This document shows, piece after piece, positions 31,656 to 43,539 of a stretch of DNA of 64,000 nucleotides (the stretch's first letter is position 1; each line of letters opens with the position of its first letter). The position numbers and the translations under genes are program-made. Origin of the DNA: Puccinellia tenuiflora (taxonomy: Eukaryota; Streptophyta; Magnoliopsida; Poales; Poaceae); NCBI GenBank assembly GCA_012064385.1, contig QRDG01000621.1, positions 186,001 through 250,000 on the forward strand, read 5' to 3'. The notes under the pieces are model-generated. The model ran no database searches, was not told the DNA's origin, and worked only from the letters and a program-made list of their open reading frames with translations.

Positions 31656-32636
31656 AATAGGAACTTGCACGACATCTTTTGTCTTGCCATCCGGTTTCAG
31701 CCGGGCCAATTAAGAAACAAATGGCAATTAAGGTGTCGTTCCTTTTAATAGAACATCGGAGCAAAGCATTAACACTCAATGAATACATGTAACCCTCGAG
31801 TTACCAACCATTCCCATCGATGTCCCCATTTCTGTCACTCGGGGTCTCCGGTTCCGGTTGACAACAAGTGCATACAACTAGTAGATAGGACCCAAAACAT
31901 CAATTATATTCATGGAAACATAAAGTGTTCAGATCTGAAATCATGGCACCCGGGCCCAAAGTGACAAGCATTAAGCATAACTAATTGTACCAATGATGAT
32001 TAACACAAATAGAGGATACTAGGCATCATGCCCTAACAATTTGGCATCGAATTACATAAGCGATCTTATTCAATCCCTTCCATCCCCTTGCCTACAGCAG
32101 GGAACTACTCACACATGGTGGGGGATGTCATGGATGGTTGATGGAGAGGCGTTGGCGATGACGATGGCGGCGATCTCCACTCCGGCAGGGTGCCGGAACA
32201 GCGATCCTGGACCCTGAATTTAGGTTTCGCGATGACGGCGGAGCTCCGTAAGGTTTCTGGAAAAAGTGATCGGGGGGTCGTCGTTTTTAGGTCAGAGGGG
32301 ACTTATATGCGAAGGAGGGCCGATAGGCGATTTCCCAGGGGCAGGGGCGGCCCTCGTCCGCGGCCTAGGCCCCACCCGTGGGTCGGACCCGCCCCTGCTC
32401 CTGGGGTGGCCCCCCTCGTGGTCTTCTGGCTCCGTGGCTATTTCCTTTCAAAAATCCCTTTTCTGATTTTTTCTGGAATTTTCTGCGAACTTTTAAACCC
32501 TGCACAAAATAAAGACACCAAATGCAATTCTGCTGAAAACAACGTCAGTTCGAGTTAGTTCCAAACAATTCATTAAAAATCAGAGGCAAAACAATAGCAA
32601 ATTATTCGGAAAAGTAGATATGTTTGCGACGTATCA
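31656..32636 (-). repeat. Truncated LTR of another Gypsy family
   Basis: On the minus strand it starts TGATACGTCGCAAACATATC at 32636 and runs about 980 bp to the junction with the truncated Sabrina-like leader. It contains a CCCCAGGGGCAGGGGCGG-type GC-rich promoter segment and a TCCGGCAGGGTGCCGGA inverted repeat. The LTR start resembles, but differs from, that of the Sabrina-like elements, so it is a related family. The inner end is missing and there is no coding sequence. Confidence 0.65.
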
Positions 32637-32744
32637 AATAACTGCCCGTTCCTGATTCATCCGGCGGAAGGCCGAAGGCGAAAGAAAACCGTAACTAATG
32701 TTGATTGGGGGTGGGTTGATTACTGCTTGTAATGATTGCAATAA

Positions 32745-32925
32745 AGGGATATCTTGACGGGAAAAAACCATTATATGGGACGGGATGCAGGGAGAAAAAC
32801 GGTGGGACGAAAGGAAGCTAGGAAAAAATCGGTGAGATGAAACAAGCGAGGAAAAGAGCATGTGACGACAGTAAACTTAAGTCGACGGTTAAAGGGACCA
32901 AACTTCCTTTTTAAGTAGTAGATAG
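32745..32925. repeat. Left copy of a roughly 185-bp direct repeat
   Basis: Contains GGGATATCTTGACGGGAAAA, AGGAAGCTAGGAAAAAATCG and CTTAAGTCGACGGTTAAAG, ending near TTTTTAAGTAGTAGATAG. It matches 33233-33418 in the same orientation (GGATATCTTGATAGGAAAAT, AGGAAGCTAGGAAATATCG, CTTAAGTCGACGGTGGAAG, TTTTTTAAATAGTAGAGAT). The family is not recognised. The end signature suggests an unclassified short mobile element. Confidence 0.75.
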
Positions 32926-32938
32926 AAAATACAAAGTA

Positions 32939-33101
32939 CTCCCTCTGTATCGTAATATAAGATGTTTCAGGTATTCCAATATGAATATAAAGAACATACG
33001 GATGTATATAAACATATTTAGCGTGTAGATTCATTCATTTTGCTTCGTATGTAGTCCCTATGAAAATACCTAAAACATCTTATATTATTATACAAAGGGA
33101 G
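32939..33101. mobile_element. Stowaway-type MITE (163 bp)
   Basis: Ends CTCCCTCTGTATCGTAATAT and, inverted, CTCCCTTTGTATAATAATAT, flanked by TA on both sides (32937-32938 and 33102-33103). The CTCCCTCTG/CAGAGGGAG terminus with TA duplication is the hallmark of Stowaway MITEs, which are moved by mariner-type transposases. It contains a second inner inverted pair (AAGATGTTTCAGG and CCTAAAACATCTT). Confidence 0.92.
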
Positions 33102-33232
33102 TACTTGTTCTTGATGCAGAAGACTGTAGAGACTTTTGGCCGTTTGAACAAGTATACTAGAGATCGTAAAGATGAGCATTAGTACGTAATGAATCTTGTT
33201 TTCTGGAACATAAACCTTGTTAATTTGCTTCG

Positions 33233-33418
33233 TGAAAAGGATATCTTGATAGGAAAATAACCATTAAGTGTGACAGGATGCGGGGAGAAAATCGGTGGGG
33301 ACCAAAGGAAGCTAGGAAATATCGGTGGGACGAACCAAACGAGGAAAAAACCGGGTGACGATAGACAAAACTTAAGTCGACGGTGGAAGAACCGAACTTC
33401 TTTTTTAAATAGTAGAGA
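33233..33418. repeat. Right copy of the roughly 185-bp direct repeat
   Basis: Same orientation as the copy at 32745-32925, with the MITE and about 130 bp of other sequence between them. About 80 per cent alike by eye. Confidence 0.75.
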
Positions 33419-34330
33419 TACATAGATAACTAGTGGGGATAGAGATATTGTCGTTGACGCGGTGTACAAGGGAAATCACTAGAAAAAAGAAACCTTTACG
33501 AAAGTCTGACTCATGCGCTCGTAACACGCCAAGTGTCGCATTATCCCTTCTTGTGTGCTTTTTGCTTGCCAAGTGTCGCCTTCTCTTCCGTGGGGATATC
33601 ATGTGATGTGTCTGCATGTGCGACAAGTGTCGCAACCAGAGGTTTTGATAGGATTTCTCCTTGCGAAGTTACGCGCATTATTTTCGAGATTCGTTTTTTC
33701 AAAACAAAATACCTATTGAACCATTCGCTTGAATCACCAACCGTTTTCATCTTCGAGATCCTCGTATCGATATTTTTAAAACTATATCTCATGTCCATAA
33801 GTTTTGAGATTTTTTTTATACTTTCAAAAACTAGTATGGGTGTACTTTGAGTTTTAGTGTAAGTGTACTCGTTTTTCATTGAGTTGTACCCCGGATTTTA
33901 GTGCACTTTGTATTTTGTTTTTCATTGTTCATGTATTCCGTGCTTTCAGATTCATCAGTAACGCATATGTACTTTTAAATTCAGCTTGGATGTACTTCGA
34001 GATGCTGAACCGATCTACTTTTAGATTCAACATGAAATACATTACATACGTACTTTCAGATGCCCGATGGATGTCCTTTTAGATTCAACGCGGACACATC
34101 TTCAGGTGTAACACGGATTACTTTCAAATACAACACGTACTACTTCCAAGTGTTGGACGGATGTGCTTTCAGATTCAGTGCAAACGTGCGTCCGGATGTG
34201 CTTCAAATTTTGGTGTTTTTGCATTTGGGATTTCAGTATTTCTGTGCTTTGAAATTTTTTTATTTCAAATTTCAGTGTATTTGTACTTGAACGTACATAC
34301 GGTTTGTGTACTTCCGTTGGTATAATTATA
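33419..34330. repeat. AT-rich tract with degenerate ATTCA/GTAC repeats
   Basis: No gene. From about 33840 to 34330 there are many loosely spaced (25-35 bp) copies of a GTACTTTCAGATTCAACACG-like unit, for example GTACTTTTAGATTCAACATG, ACTTTCAGATGCCCGATGG and GTGCTTTCAGATTCAGTGC. The first part (33520-33640) has three copies of AAGTGTCGC. Confidence 0.55.
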
Positions 34331-34999
34331 CTTGAAAGTACATGTGGTGCTCTTTCCGAATATATATCAAGTGGAACACGTACGGGTCAGCGAAAAAATG
34401 AATAAGAAATATGCTCGATCGATCAGACTAGGTAGAGTCGTTCTAGTAGCTTTTATCGTCTTATGTCGAGGATAAATATGCAGTATGCTAAGCTGGACGC
34501 TCGCGCGGGGTCGGGTTGGACCTTTCCGAGGGTGCGGGAGACCTTTATAAAGGGAAAAAAAAAACCTTCCGAACGAGCGCTCCGGTTGCGACATGTATCG
34601 CGCGTGGAGGGACGCGCGGAGAGACGTGCGTGCTTCAGAGCGAAACGTTTTTCGGGTTAGCGGGTCGAATCCTATTACCGACAGCACCCGGTACCCGCAC
34701 CTGTTTTTTTTTTCCTTTTTCCCTTTAAAATGCCAAATTCAGAAAACAACTATCTGCCTTTTTTTCTTACCTTTTTCCCTTTGTTTTTTACGGGCATTGA
34801 GTTTTCAGTGGAAGAAATGGGAGGGAGGTAGCACTTTCAACTACAATATAAATTAATTTTCACTTAACAAGAAAATAAATAAATAACGTAAATCGAATCT
34901 AATATTATTTTAAAGAGTATATTTCTTGGTTCTAAATTTTAGAATAATTATTACGGCTCGGTTTCGCCTCGATAAATTTAGATAAATATCTTGAAAGCG
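34331..34999. other. AT-rich stretch, no gene recognised
   Basis: Contains a short GC-rich patch at 34495-34640 with a TTTATAAAGG box at 34550, but no reading frame with recognisable content. It may be a decayed promoter. Confidence 0.4.
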
Positions 35000-35011
35000 G
35001 TACATTGGTCG

Positions 35012-35059
35012 TTGCGCGCATTTGTCGCTGCGCGCGTTCGTCGTTGCGCGTGCTACGGC
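35012..35059. repeat. Three tandem 16-bp units, GTCGTTGCGCGC type
   Basis: GTCGTTGCGCGCATTT, GTCGCTGCGCGCGTTC and GTCGTTGCGCGTGCTA in a row, a CpG-rich block in otherwise AT-rich DNA. Followed by CGGCTCAGCTTCGCCTCGAT. Confidence 0.85.
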
Positions 35060-35159
35060 TCAGCTTCGCCTCGATTGCTCTTCTTCACAGAGCACTAGGC
35101 GCTTATGGCGCATCATCTCAGCTGCGCCTTGAAGGCTTTAGCCACTCTGAAAGTTCATA

Positions 35160-35612
35160 TTAAGCATATTCCGTAGTACAGCCGCACACAATCGGATTTA
35201 CAGTGAAAAAAATTGTAAATGCTTTAATAGTATGGAAGTACAAAGAATTGGTTGTATTCACAAGTAAAAGTACAACTCAGTGTTATTGGTTGTACGTCCT
35301 CTCACAATAGGATATACAAGGAGAAAAAAGAAGAATGTACATCCCAGAATATTAAGGTGTACTAAAAGGATGGGCCATTTGCTGTACAATTAGGAATCGT
35401 TAGGAAGTTCAACATAAGGTTATTGGTTGTACGGCCGCATACTATAGGATTTACAAGAGAAAAAAAAAGGATGGTCCATTTCTTGTACATCCAGGAAGCT
35501 ACAACTTAAGGATACTGATAGTACGGCGACAAACGATCTGATGTACAAGCAAAAAAACAGATGTACATGCTCTGATTATTAAGGGAGTACAAAAGATCAA
35601 AATGATATAACG
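35160..35612. repeat. GTAC-rich dispersed repeat, copy 1
   Basis: Two to three degenerate units of about 120-140 bp. Recognisable blocks in order: GATGTACA(A/T)G, GGGAGTACAAAAG, GGCCATTT(G/C)(C/T)TGTAC, GTACATCCAGGAAGCTA, ACAACTTAAGGATACT, GTACGGC(C/G)(G/A)C, then GGATTTACAAGAGAAAAA. It lies downstream of the first Ulp1-like gene. The same unit recurs at 44650, 48650, 51305, 61325 and 61760. Confidence 0.75.
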
Positions 35613-35627
35613 AGCTCGGCTTCGTCG

Positions 35628-35905
35628 CCAGTCGACGCTACCGCGTCGACTGCGACTCAGCCTCGATAATCCAAATTCACAAATAAATTAAATCTAAATC
35701 TCCCTTGCATAATGGTATATGAGTTGGTTTATTTGTCACCCCCACCCTAAACCCTAATTTATATATACAATTTTCGAGTTTTTCATGATCTAGCGGCTCG
35801 GCTTCGTCCCCCGTCGCCGCTACCGCGGCGTACGGGCGAACTCAGCCTCGGGGCGTTAGGGTACAAAGACTTCATCGCTCGTCGACGCTATCGCGTCGAC
35901 GGCGA
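35628..35905. repeat. Three CpG-rich hairpins, GTCGACGC-TA-GCGTCGAC type
   Basis: GTCGACGCTACCGCGTCGAC at about 35631, GTCGCCGCTACCGCGGCGTA at about 35809 and GTCGACGCTATCGCGTCGAC at about 35881. Each has a 7-8 base stem with a 4-base loop, and the first two follow a GGCTCGGCTTCGTC sequence. A short CACCCTAAACCCTAAT lies between them. No function is known. Confidence 0.8.
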
Positions 35906-35954
35906 CGAATCCTCTGTTCCCTAACGCCTACGCTAACGCTCCGTATTAGGTTAA

Positions 35955-38900
35955 CTATTTTGGGTCCATAATTCTGTTGGTGAGCTCTCCACCTTGTGTA
36001 GAACGAGGAGATAGAGAATAGATCTCATTTGACATTTCTTCAAGGCTGAGCCGGTTCTCTGAGTGGAACACTGCTGTGTACAGATATTCTGACTTCCAGT
36101 CTTCGATATGAGGCTGCAATACATCAAATAGAAAATCAGAGCAATAGACGGAAAAAAGAAAAAGTTCATCAGGGAAACAAACTTACATCATTATCTTCGA
36201 TTTTGTTAACTAACTTATCTCCGTCAAAGTCAGAAGCAAACTTTAAGCAGTAGAAGCCACACTGGTTAATTCCCTGATGAGGAACCTTCACGAAGCGTGG
36301 CTTCTCGGCAACCTTCTGCCAGTTTGGATGACCACTTTGGTTGTATTCTTCAACCCCATATACGGCTTTCATCAAAAGCACCATCCTTCTTGCCTGTTAA
36401 TGACAAAGATCAAACAGAAAAAATAGAATTAATAGATGCTTTGTGTTACAACTCACAACATAAAAATTGTGGAAGCAAAAACAATAACTATGAACTCACA
36501 ATCTCTTTTGTGTCCTTGTGGAAACTGCTCCTCGATGGATTGCTGCCCTTTTTCCACTCCATAGAGTCAAGCACATCAAATGTAGCACGGTATTTATTCG
36601 TAACGTACAGAGCATAGTGGGCATTGTTTGAACCAGGGAACTCCTTAAAGTAAGACATCATTATCTGTACCAAAACAATTGAAAAGGAAGTGCACATCTA
36701 AATATCAGCAATGCAACATTGTTATTTTATTTTGTTTGCAATGAAGTATAACAGGAAATCAACTAACCATTTTTGCCATATTGAGGTTATCTTCAGGCCT
36801 GACATATCTCTTTAACATGGACGCAGCTATGTCGACGTTAAAAGTGCTTTTGCTACTCATTCCATCTATTCCAAGAACATACTGCACATACCATTTTTTT
36901 CTTACATTAGTCAGTTCAAGTATAATCAAAATTATGCTCATGGAACGCCGAATGTAAATGAAAATTGATTACCATGATAAAGTACGGGCTCAAAAGAAGA
37001 CGAGTGCATGAATCAAACATGTGGATGTAAGTGTTATCGATCTTCCAGTTCCTTACAATTATTTCCATCAGTTCCCCTTCAATCTGACCGAATTCATCAA
37101 ATACCGTTGCCAATTCCTTGCCGGTAATTTGTGTATCAATGTCCTTATGAGTGTCGTCCACACCATGAGTGAACCGACAAAAAACGGTACTGCAATTGTC
37201 AAAAATAATAATATGAATATATGTTTTCAGATTATGGTCCCAGATTTATTCAAAATAAAAAAATAAACTATGCGTATTCCTATTACTTAAGAAAGTTCAG
37301 ATAATGAACGTATAATAGTTTAGAATACTAACTTCTTGTGCTTATCTTTGGCAAGTTCGCTGAGGATAAATTGTCGCAGAAGATGAGCATTCTCAATATT
37401 TAGAAAATGACAAGGTTTGAGCACCTCAACAGATGCACTCCATTTCTTCGCCCTCTTGGGAGCTCTCTTTGTTTGAATTAATTCTTCGTCGGAATGATCT
37501 GCAGCATCTAAATCAATGACATCATTATTCTCAACAGATTGTTTTTCACAGGTTGTCGGCTCCAATTTTTCCATGATACAATCTCCGTTTCCATGATGAG
37601 ATTTAGGCTGATACATCTGTCCACCAAAAAGTGAAAAGCCCTCTGCACATCCAGGGTTATAGCCGAATAGACCCACAAGGTCCAAGTTGAATACAGGTGA
37701 AGTCGCCCACTCAAATAGCATCATCTTCTTAATATTTGGTATATCCAGATTTGTGAATCTTGTATGCTCTTTGCCATTCCAAGACTGCGCAATCTGTAGC
37801 ATAAAGAAACCGCAATCGCGCCTGCAGATGATTTTTTTTTCACAAAATCAATAGACATTCGAAGAAAACAACACATTTCGTGCATTACGATTTGCAGAAT
37901 GTAAATAATTTATGGGATCCACTAACGCATTATTTTCCTTCGGCGTTATCATATATTTCGTCTCGAATGCATCAAGGGTCAAGGGTGTCAACGGGGAGTC
38001 CGGATGGTCTTCAGTAATAATATTCCACAGCTTGTGAATGTTCTTTTCCATTTTCTTAAAAATCTGCCAGCCTCCAGTATTATCAACTCCATATAATGAG
38101 TCAATATACTGGAAACATTTATCTTTCAGGTTCAAACAAACAACCACCCAGTGTCCAACACTTTCTCTGGGCACCGGGGGAGGGTCAAGAGTAGGAAACA
38201 CGATCAGAAAAAAAAGGGAAAGAAGCAAATATATGTTTATAAAATGGATTACAACAAGAAATTCATCCAGCTGACAGAATTACTTACGTAGTCATACTTG
38301 TCGAGCCGCTCAATGGGGTTTTTAATAAACCACCTCTTGATAGTCTGGTCAAAATTTCCAGCATATATCTTTGACTGAAAAAAAATTCAAAAATCATGAG
38401 GACATGCATAGAACAATAAGAAAGAGAAATAAGCATTGCTGCAAACATTGAAAGCTTACAGTAATAAAGTAGGGCACAACCAATTTGTCAGACTCCCTGA
38501 ACATATGCCTTAAGAGGGTGATACCAACTGCTGCTGCTGAGGAATTAAGCATCCCAGTAGGACGAAAGGATGATACAATGTCCCATATAGAAGCTTTGCA
38601 ATGGTCATTCTCAAACATGATAGTACTCCTGTGCGGAGGAACAGTTAGAAAATTTAAATCTATGTGGGAACAGTTAGAAAAAAATTATAGTAAGCACTAT
38701 TTAGATATAAAAATTTCTTATAATGCATACTTACGCTTTTGCATCCTTTTCCTTCACACGTCTAACAATGTCGTAGAATTTATTGACTACATGAGGAAGT
38801 TTAGCTTGCACAGTCCGGAAATCAGCATCTGCAAGCACACAACACCAAAAAAGAAAACATAAGACAACAAACACCAAAAGGCTAAAAACAGTGTCACAAA

Positions 38901-41900
38901 CAGGCAGTACAAGTGCGGATCAAAAGTAAGTATACTAACAAATGAAAAAAAAAAGTACAGATGGAAGGAAGGGAAGTTCAGTGTGCAGCTCCAGATCTAG
39001 GGAAGTACAGATGCATATGGAGATAATTAAGAACATGGTCGTCTCGCAGGGTGTATTTTTGATTGCAAAGTCGCCAGCAAAATCGCCAGGACAAAAAATA
39101 CTACTTCCTGGCTTTTGATTCTGACATACACAGGTCTAACTACCATCAGCAGTAGGGAAACTGAACTATCCATAAAAAGAAGTTCAATGACACACTGACT
39201 TCCATATTTACAATCACATGTTCAACACACACACGCACTGCAAAAGCTAGAGTTTCCCAATACCATGTTCTCTGTTGTGGCCGCGAGAGAACTTATAAAA
39301 TTAAAGAGTAGCAAATACAGAAACTTAAGTATTGAAAACATGGACTTCATGGGTTCTTGCCTTCGTCTTGAATGGGAGAACTTTTCGCATCGTGAACACT
39401 TAATTTGCCAGCATCAGGTGAGCTTGTATCCACAGATAATTCATCCGGAACTCTATCATTCATGGCGATTGGTTCAGGAGGTTCACAACTTGCAGCCGCA
39501 ACACCAGAGATATGTTGAAGATTCTTGTCTTCAGATTCAACATCAGGTAAACCATCAATATACTCCTTGGGGTGTTTATCATCAGGCATGATCATCAGAA
39601 TGGGTTTGTAAATTTTGTCAGATTCACCCGCAGCGCAAGCATCTCCCAAATCATTGAGCTTGGAAGTAGTGTCTTGAAGGACTTCACATCCACTTGTATG
39701 CTCAGGATGTGGATGTTGAGAATGAGTCTTCTCGCTATCAACATCTTCCGGAGGAGCAGCTGGAGATGGCGCACGAGCCTTGTCAGAAGATTGTGCCGGT
39801 TCATCTTCATTTTTGGCCTCATTATTGGCCTAAAACAAAAGGAATACAACATTGTAATTACATGCACAATCTAAAAATCTGGGTAAATACAAGTTGCAAA
39901 AATAAGCACTAGTAGACATAATGAATTCATATCTCACAGTTTCATCAACACGCCGTTCATCGGCAGCTGCAGCATCTTCGTTGCTCTTCTCATTGATGTA
40001 CCGCTGAGCCTCGTCCTCGTAAGGTTTGCAGAGTGAATCCTGAAAATATTTGTAAACCCCCAGACCAACATGAATCTGGAGGAGGCTACATTTCATCTGT
40101 TTAAGGCTTTCATCTCCCATGGTGTGGCTCCCCTGAGTAATTTCATTTTCAATATTGTGTCCAGAGGGTAGCAAACCAGCAATTTTTATCAGACGGTCCG
40201 AAGTACTCGGAATCTGTTGAACAAGCTCGTTTGCGGTTCTAAGTATCGATTCAAGGTTATTAAAAACTGAACCGAAATCAGGTACGGTTCTTCCTTCAGG
40301 ACGAGTATCTGTTGCACTCGTGCTTCCTGCATAATAATTCCGCTTGCTTGCGTGATCATCAAAGGAGGATGGGGCACTCCTCTTCAGCGGAGACCCAAAA
40401 GTAGTGCTACGAGGAAACCTCGAGCTATCTTCATAATAAATGATGTCATCCCGGGACTTCCACTACAAAAAACACACAAAAAAATCACGTTAAACTCCAA
40501 TACCTGAAAGAAATTTAAAAAAAATGATAGGAAAGGTGTGCTCACTGGGTGAGCCCCAAATATCCACGTCCTAGGATCCTCTGTCCCTCTTTCCATCAAG
40601 TCTATGTTAGACAGTTTCTTAAAATTCTTCTCGTCCATGTAAAGAATGCGGGGTGTACGCTTATCCTTGGGGCTTAGCTTTCTATGATGGATGCAGTCAA
40701 GGTACATCAGGAGTGGGGCGATGCAGCATCCTGGAACTGCTCGCCAATCAGCCCCAGCTTTCTGCCAGTTGATAACAGCTCTCTTCAGCTCGTCCACAAG
40801 TAATTGGCACAAATCAACATTCTTAAGCTCAGCTATGGTCATTTCTTGGACCATGGGTGCCTCCCTAGAAACACGAACAGAGTATCCTGGACAGATAAAC
40901 TTCATATATAGTATCAGACCAAAAACCTTCATAGCTAATGCATGGTTGACTTCATCTTTTACTAGTTCTTCAAGAAGAGTCCGAAGTTTATCAGTGTTTA
41001 TGTGCTTGTTCCTAGGGATACCAAGTTCTTGGTTCAGAAGCATGACAGCCTCATCGTTTCCATTATCTGATGGCCTAGGAGGAGTGTCTCTGCCCCCAAG
41101 CAAACCAAAGAGCATCTGAATGCCATATGCAGTTATCTGCAATTTCTTCTTGCCATCACCAAGATCAAGTGTCATGGTGGTAGGGTCAATGTTGTACATG
41201 AGAAAGCAGATGAGATGGAGGTTGATATTTGTCTTGATCTTCCAATCTGGAAGATGACCAATCCCCCAGTACGAAGATCTTGGAGGTGGGGTTCTTTCAA
41301 CAGTTCAGTGCATTTAAGTAACTTCTTCAATGAGCACCTTATATTGTTTTTGCAACTTTTTTTCTTCTTGTTTTGTGGCTCAGGATCACTCTCTGTGTCA
41401 TCGCCTTTCGCTCCACTATTCCTCTTCCTCTTTACGGACTCTTAACAAGTTCGAACTACATAATGAAAGAAAAAACATTAGATCAACAATTATTCAGGAG
41501 CTAAAATCATTATATTAACAGGCGGTACAATTGTATTGTAAAGAATTAAAATACTACATGAATAGCAATAAACTGTAATGAATGCACGTTTAGTGTGTAC
41601 GATAGCTAACCTGATTGAAATCAGTCTCCTCATCAGAACCCTGACTGTCATCCTCCTCCTGCTCCTCTTCTTCGCCCACAGCAAAATCTTCATCTTGGTC
41701 ATCGAAATATACCGATTTCTTTCTCTTATGAGGTGACTTACTGACAACACCAGCATCCTTTTTATCCTTAACAGCTGCCTGCTTCCTTGTAGCCACACCT
41801 TTTTTCACTGCACGAACAGTCTGCTTGACACTTGAAGCAACCTTTTTCACTTTGATAACAGCTTTCCTCTCTTTACGGGCAACAACAGGTTTTACCGCCT

Positions 41901-42848
41901 TAGTTTTTTACCTCGTAACACGAGATGTACCGGCAACGTCAGGGGAGGATGAGATAGCCTGCTGCTTTTCTAAAACCCTTGAACTATGGCATGTAGAAGG
42001 CTTTGGAGGAACATTTGTATGACGATGTGTAGTTGAACGAGCAGCTTGTGCTTTTGTCAGCTTTCACGCTTCAGTAGGCTGAGTAGATTGAGGAGCACTC
42101 TGATCAACATCTATCGGCCGACTTTCAAGCGCAGCGGCAACCATCTTATTACGGCTTGCTTCCTCTTCTGCGAGCTGAGCAGGCATATCCTCGACCTGCA
42201 TAACAGGCTCAGTACCATCGACAGACTGTTTTTCCTTATCTGGAAAATCAACCGAGGAGTCATGGAAAACTTCTGTTTCCTCCCCGCCAGAAATGGCATC
42301 AGGCTGTCGTGCATACTCTTCTGACACTGGTGCACAAACATCAGATATATCTTTCATAGCTGATCCAGTTAACTCATCTACACACAAACAAACAAAACAT
42401 CGATATAAAATTTAATTCCCCAGAAGATGTTCACGAATGAAACAGTTAAATGCATAGGCATTTTTGAAATAAAAATCATTCCACAGACAAAGAAAAGCAA
42501 TATTGATATGTATACAAAACAAATCTTGATCAGGTATTTTATCTGCCATATAGAATGAAAAAAACAATATAAATTAAAAATAAAAAACTAAGCGCACAAA
42601 ATATACAGAGCATGAAAAATATGACACAAAACACAATAGTAAGAAAAACAAACCAATTATTGGACAAAATTTTTAACCAATTGTAAATTCACAATCCAGT
42701 GAACCACATCGATTACTAAAGATATATTATAGTAGTACAAGGTAGATAGCACACGAAGTACAAGATAGCACAAAAATTAAGGACGAATTGAAATCAGGAA
42801 AAGTGATGTACCTTGGGAAGCATCTGCAGTATGTCCTTCTGAAGCCAT
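35955..42848 (-). pseudogene. Tandem Ulp1/C48-like double protease gene, copy 1 (decayed)
   Basis: About 15 GT-AG exons, traced by phase: 42848-42812, 42377-41611, 41438-40546, 40462-39938, 39829-about 39347, 38828-38735, 38628-38460, 38374-38288, about 38215-37927, 37821-37333, 37189-36973, 36881-36768, 36664-36500, 36393-36187, 36113-35955. The protein has a Lys/Glu-rich N-terminus, a helical domain (NIDPTTMTLDLG ... LLVDELKRAVINW), acidic linkers, then C48-like core 1 (GHWVVVCLNL, YIDSLYG, NARDCGFFML) and, after a KRAPKRAKK basic motif, core 2 (AHYALYV, VLDSM, PHQGINQCGFYCL). Core 1 has Glu where the oxyanion Gln is expected; core 2 keeps His, Asp, Gln and Cys. Lesions: TGA at 42064-42066, a TAA near 41910, and a missing base at 41259-41262 in a GFG motif. 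The TGA at 39347 and the splice site before the core-1 His exon also look damaged. Ulp1-family enzymes remove SUMO or similar tags; activity here is doubtful. Confidence 0.75.
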
Positions 42849-43330
42849 CTCCAAAATTTGCAATGAAAGAAACGCAAACCCTAGGTAAGATAGATGAAGG
42901 GCAAAGTGAGAGACGAAAACAAAATAAATCAAATCTAAAAGGTATCGGGACAGAGAAGTATAAAACAGATCGACAGTACCCCCACCCCTCCCCCGCCGCC
43001 GCCGTCGTCGCCGCTGCTGCTCGCCGGTTGTCAATGCGTCGGCGAAGGATTCTCACCGGCGAGGCGGAGGAAAAGAGGGGAGAAGAAACTTGAAGCGTCG
43101 GTGAGTGAGTAGAACAGAGGGCTTTCGAGAAGAAGTAGACTCACCAATTCGTAGTTATCCCCTCCGCGCGGCGGTTGCCGAGTTGAGCGATGTGGTCGAC
43201 GAAACCTCCGAGTCGCGTTGAAGGAGAGAGGTGGGGAACACACAGTTTTCGAATGCGTAGCGTAGCGTAGGGGCAGGGGAGAGGGTTTTTTGGGACGATG
43301 TCGGGGTTTTATTTTTGATTCCTTTTTTTT
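42849..43330 (-). promoter_or_regulatory. 5' leader and promoter region of the first Ulp1-like gene
   Basis: Upstream of the ATG at 42848 (MASEGHTADASQ). It holds a GCC/GTC-rich stretch at 42970-43030, the type of GC-rich leader often seen near plant transcription starts, and a CCTACGCTACGCTACGC repeat near 43255-43270. No clear TATA box was identified. Confidence 0.4.
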
Positions 43331-43539
43331 AACTAAATAATGGGGGACCCACCTGTCACCGGCCGTTAAATGAATTTCATGCTGAATAAAATAAAATATT
43401 TTATTACAAGCGCTTGAATTGAACTCAACATAAGAAGAACATAGGAAACATAAATGAAGTTCATGAGGAATAAATAAAAAAAGTGAAGTTTGAAACAAAT
43501 CTAAAACACAAAGATCATAAGAAAAAACATTTTCCTTAT

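Noticed and set aside
33541..34290. Small frames of about 70-110 codons in the 33.5-34.3 kb tract
   Set aside because: AT-rich degenerate repeats produce them; no conserved domain or splice structure is seen.
35738..35756. CCCTAAACCCTAAT as interstitial telomere repeat
   Set aside because: Only about two units; too short to mean a telomere remnant.
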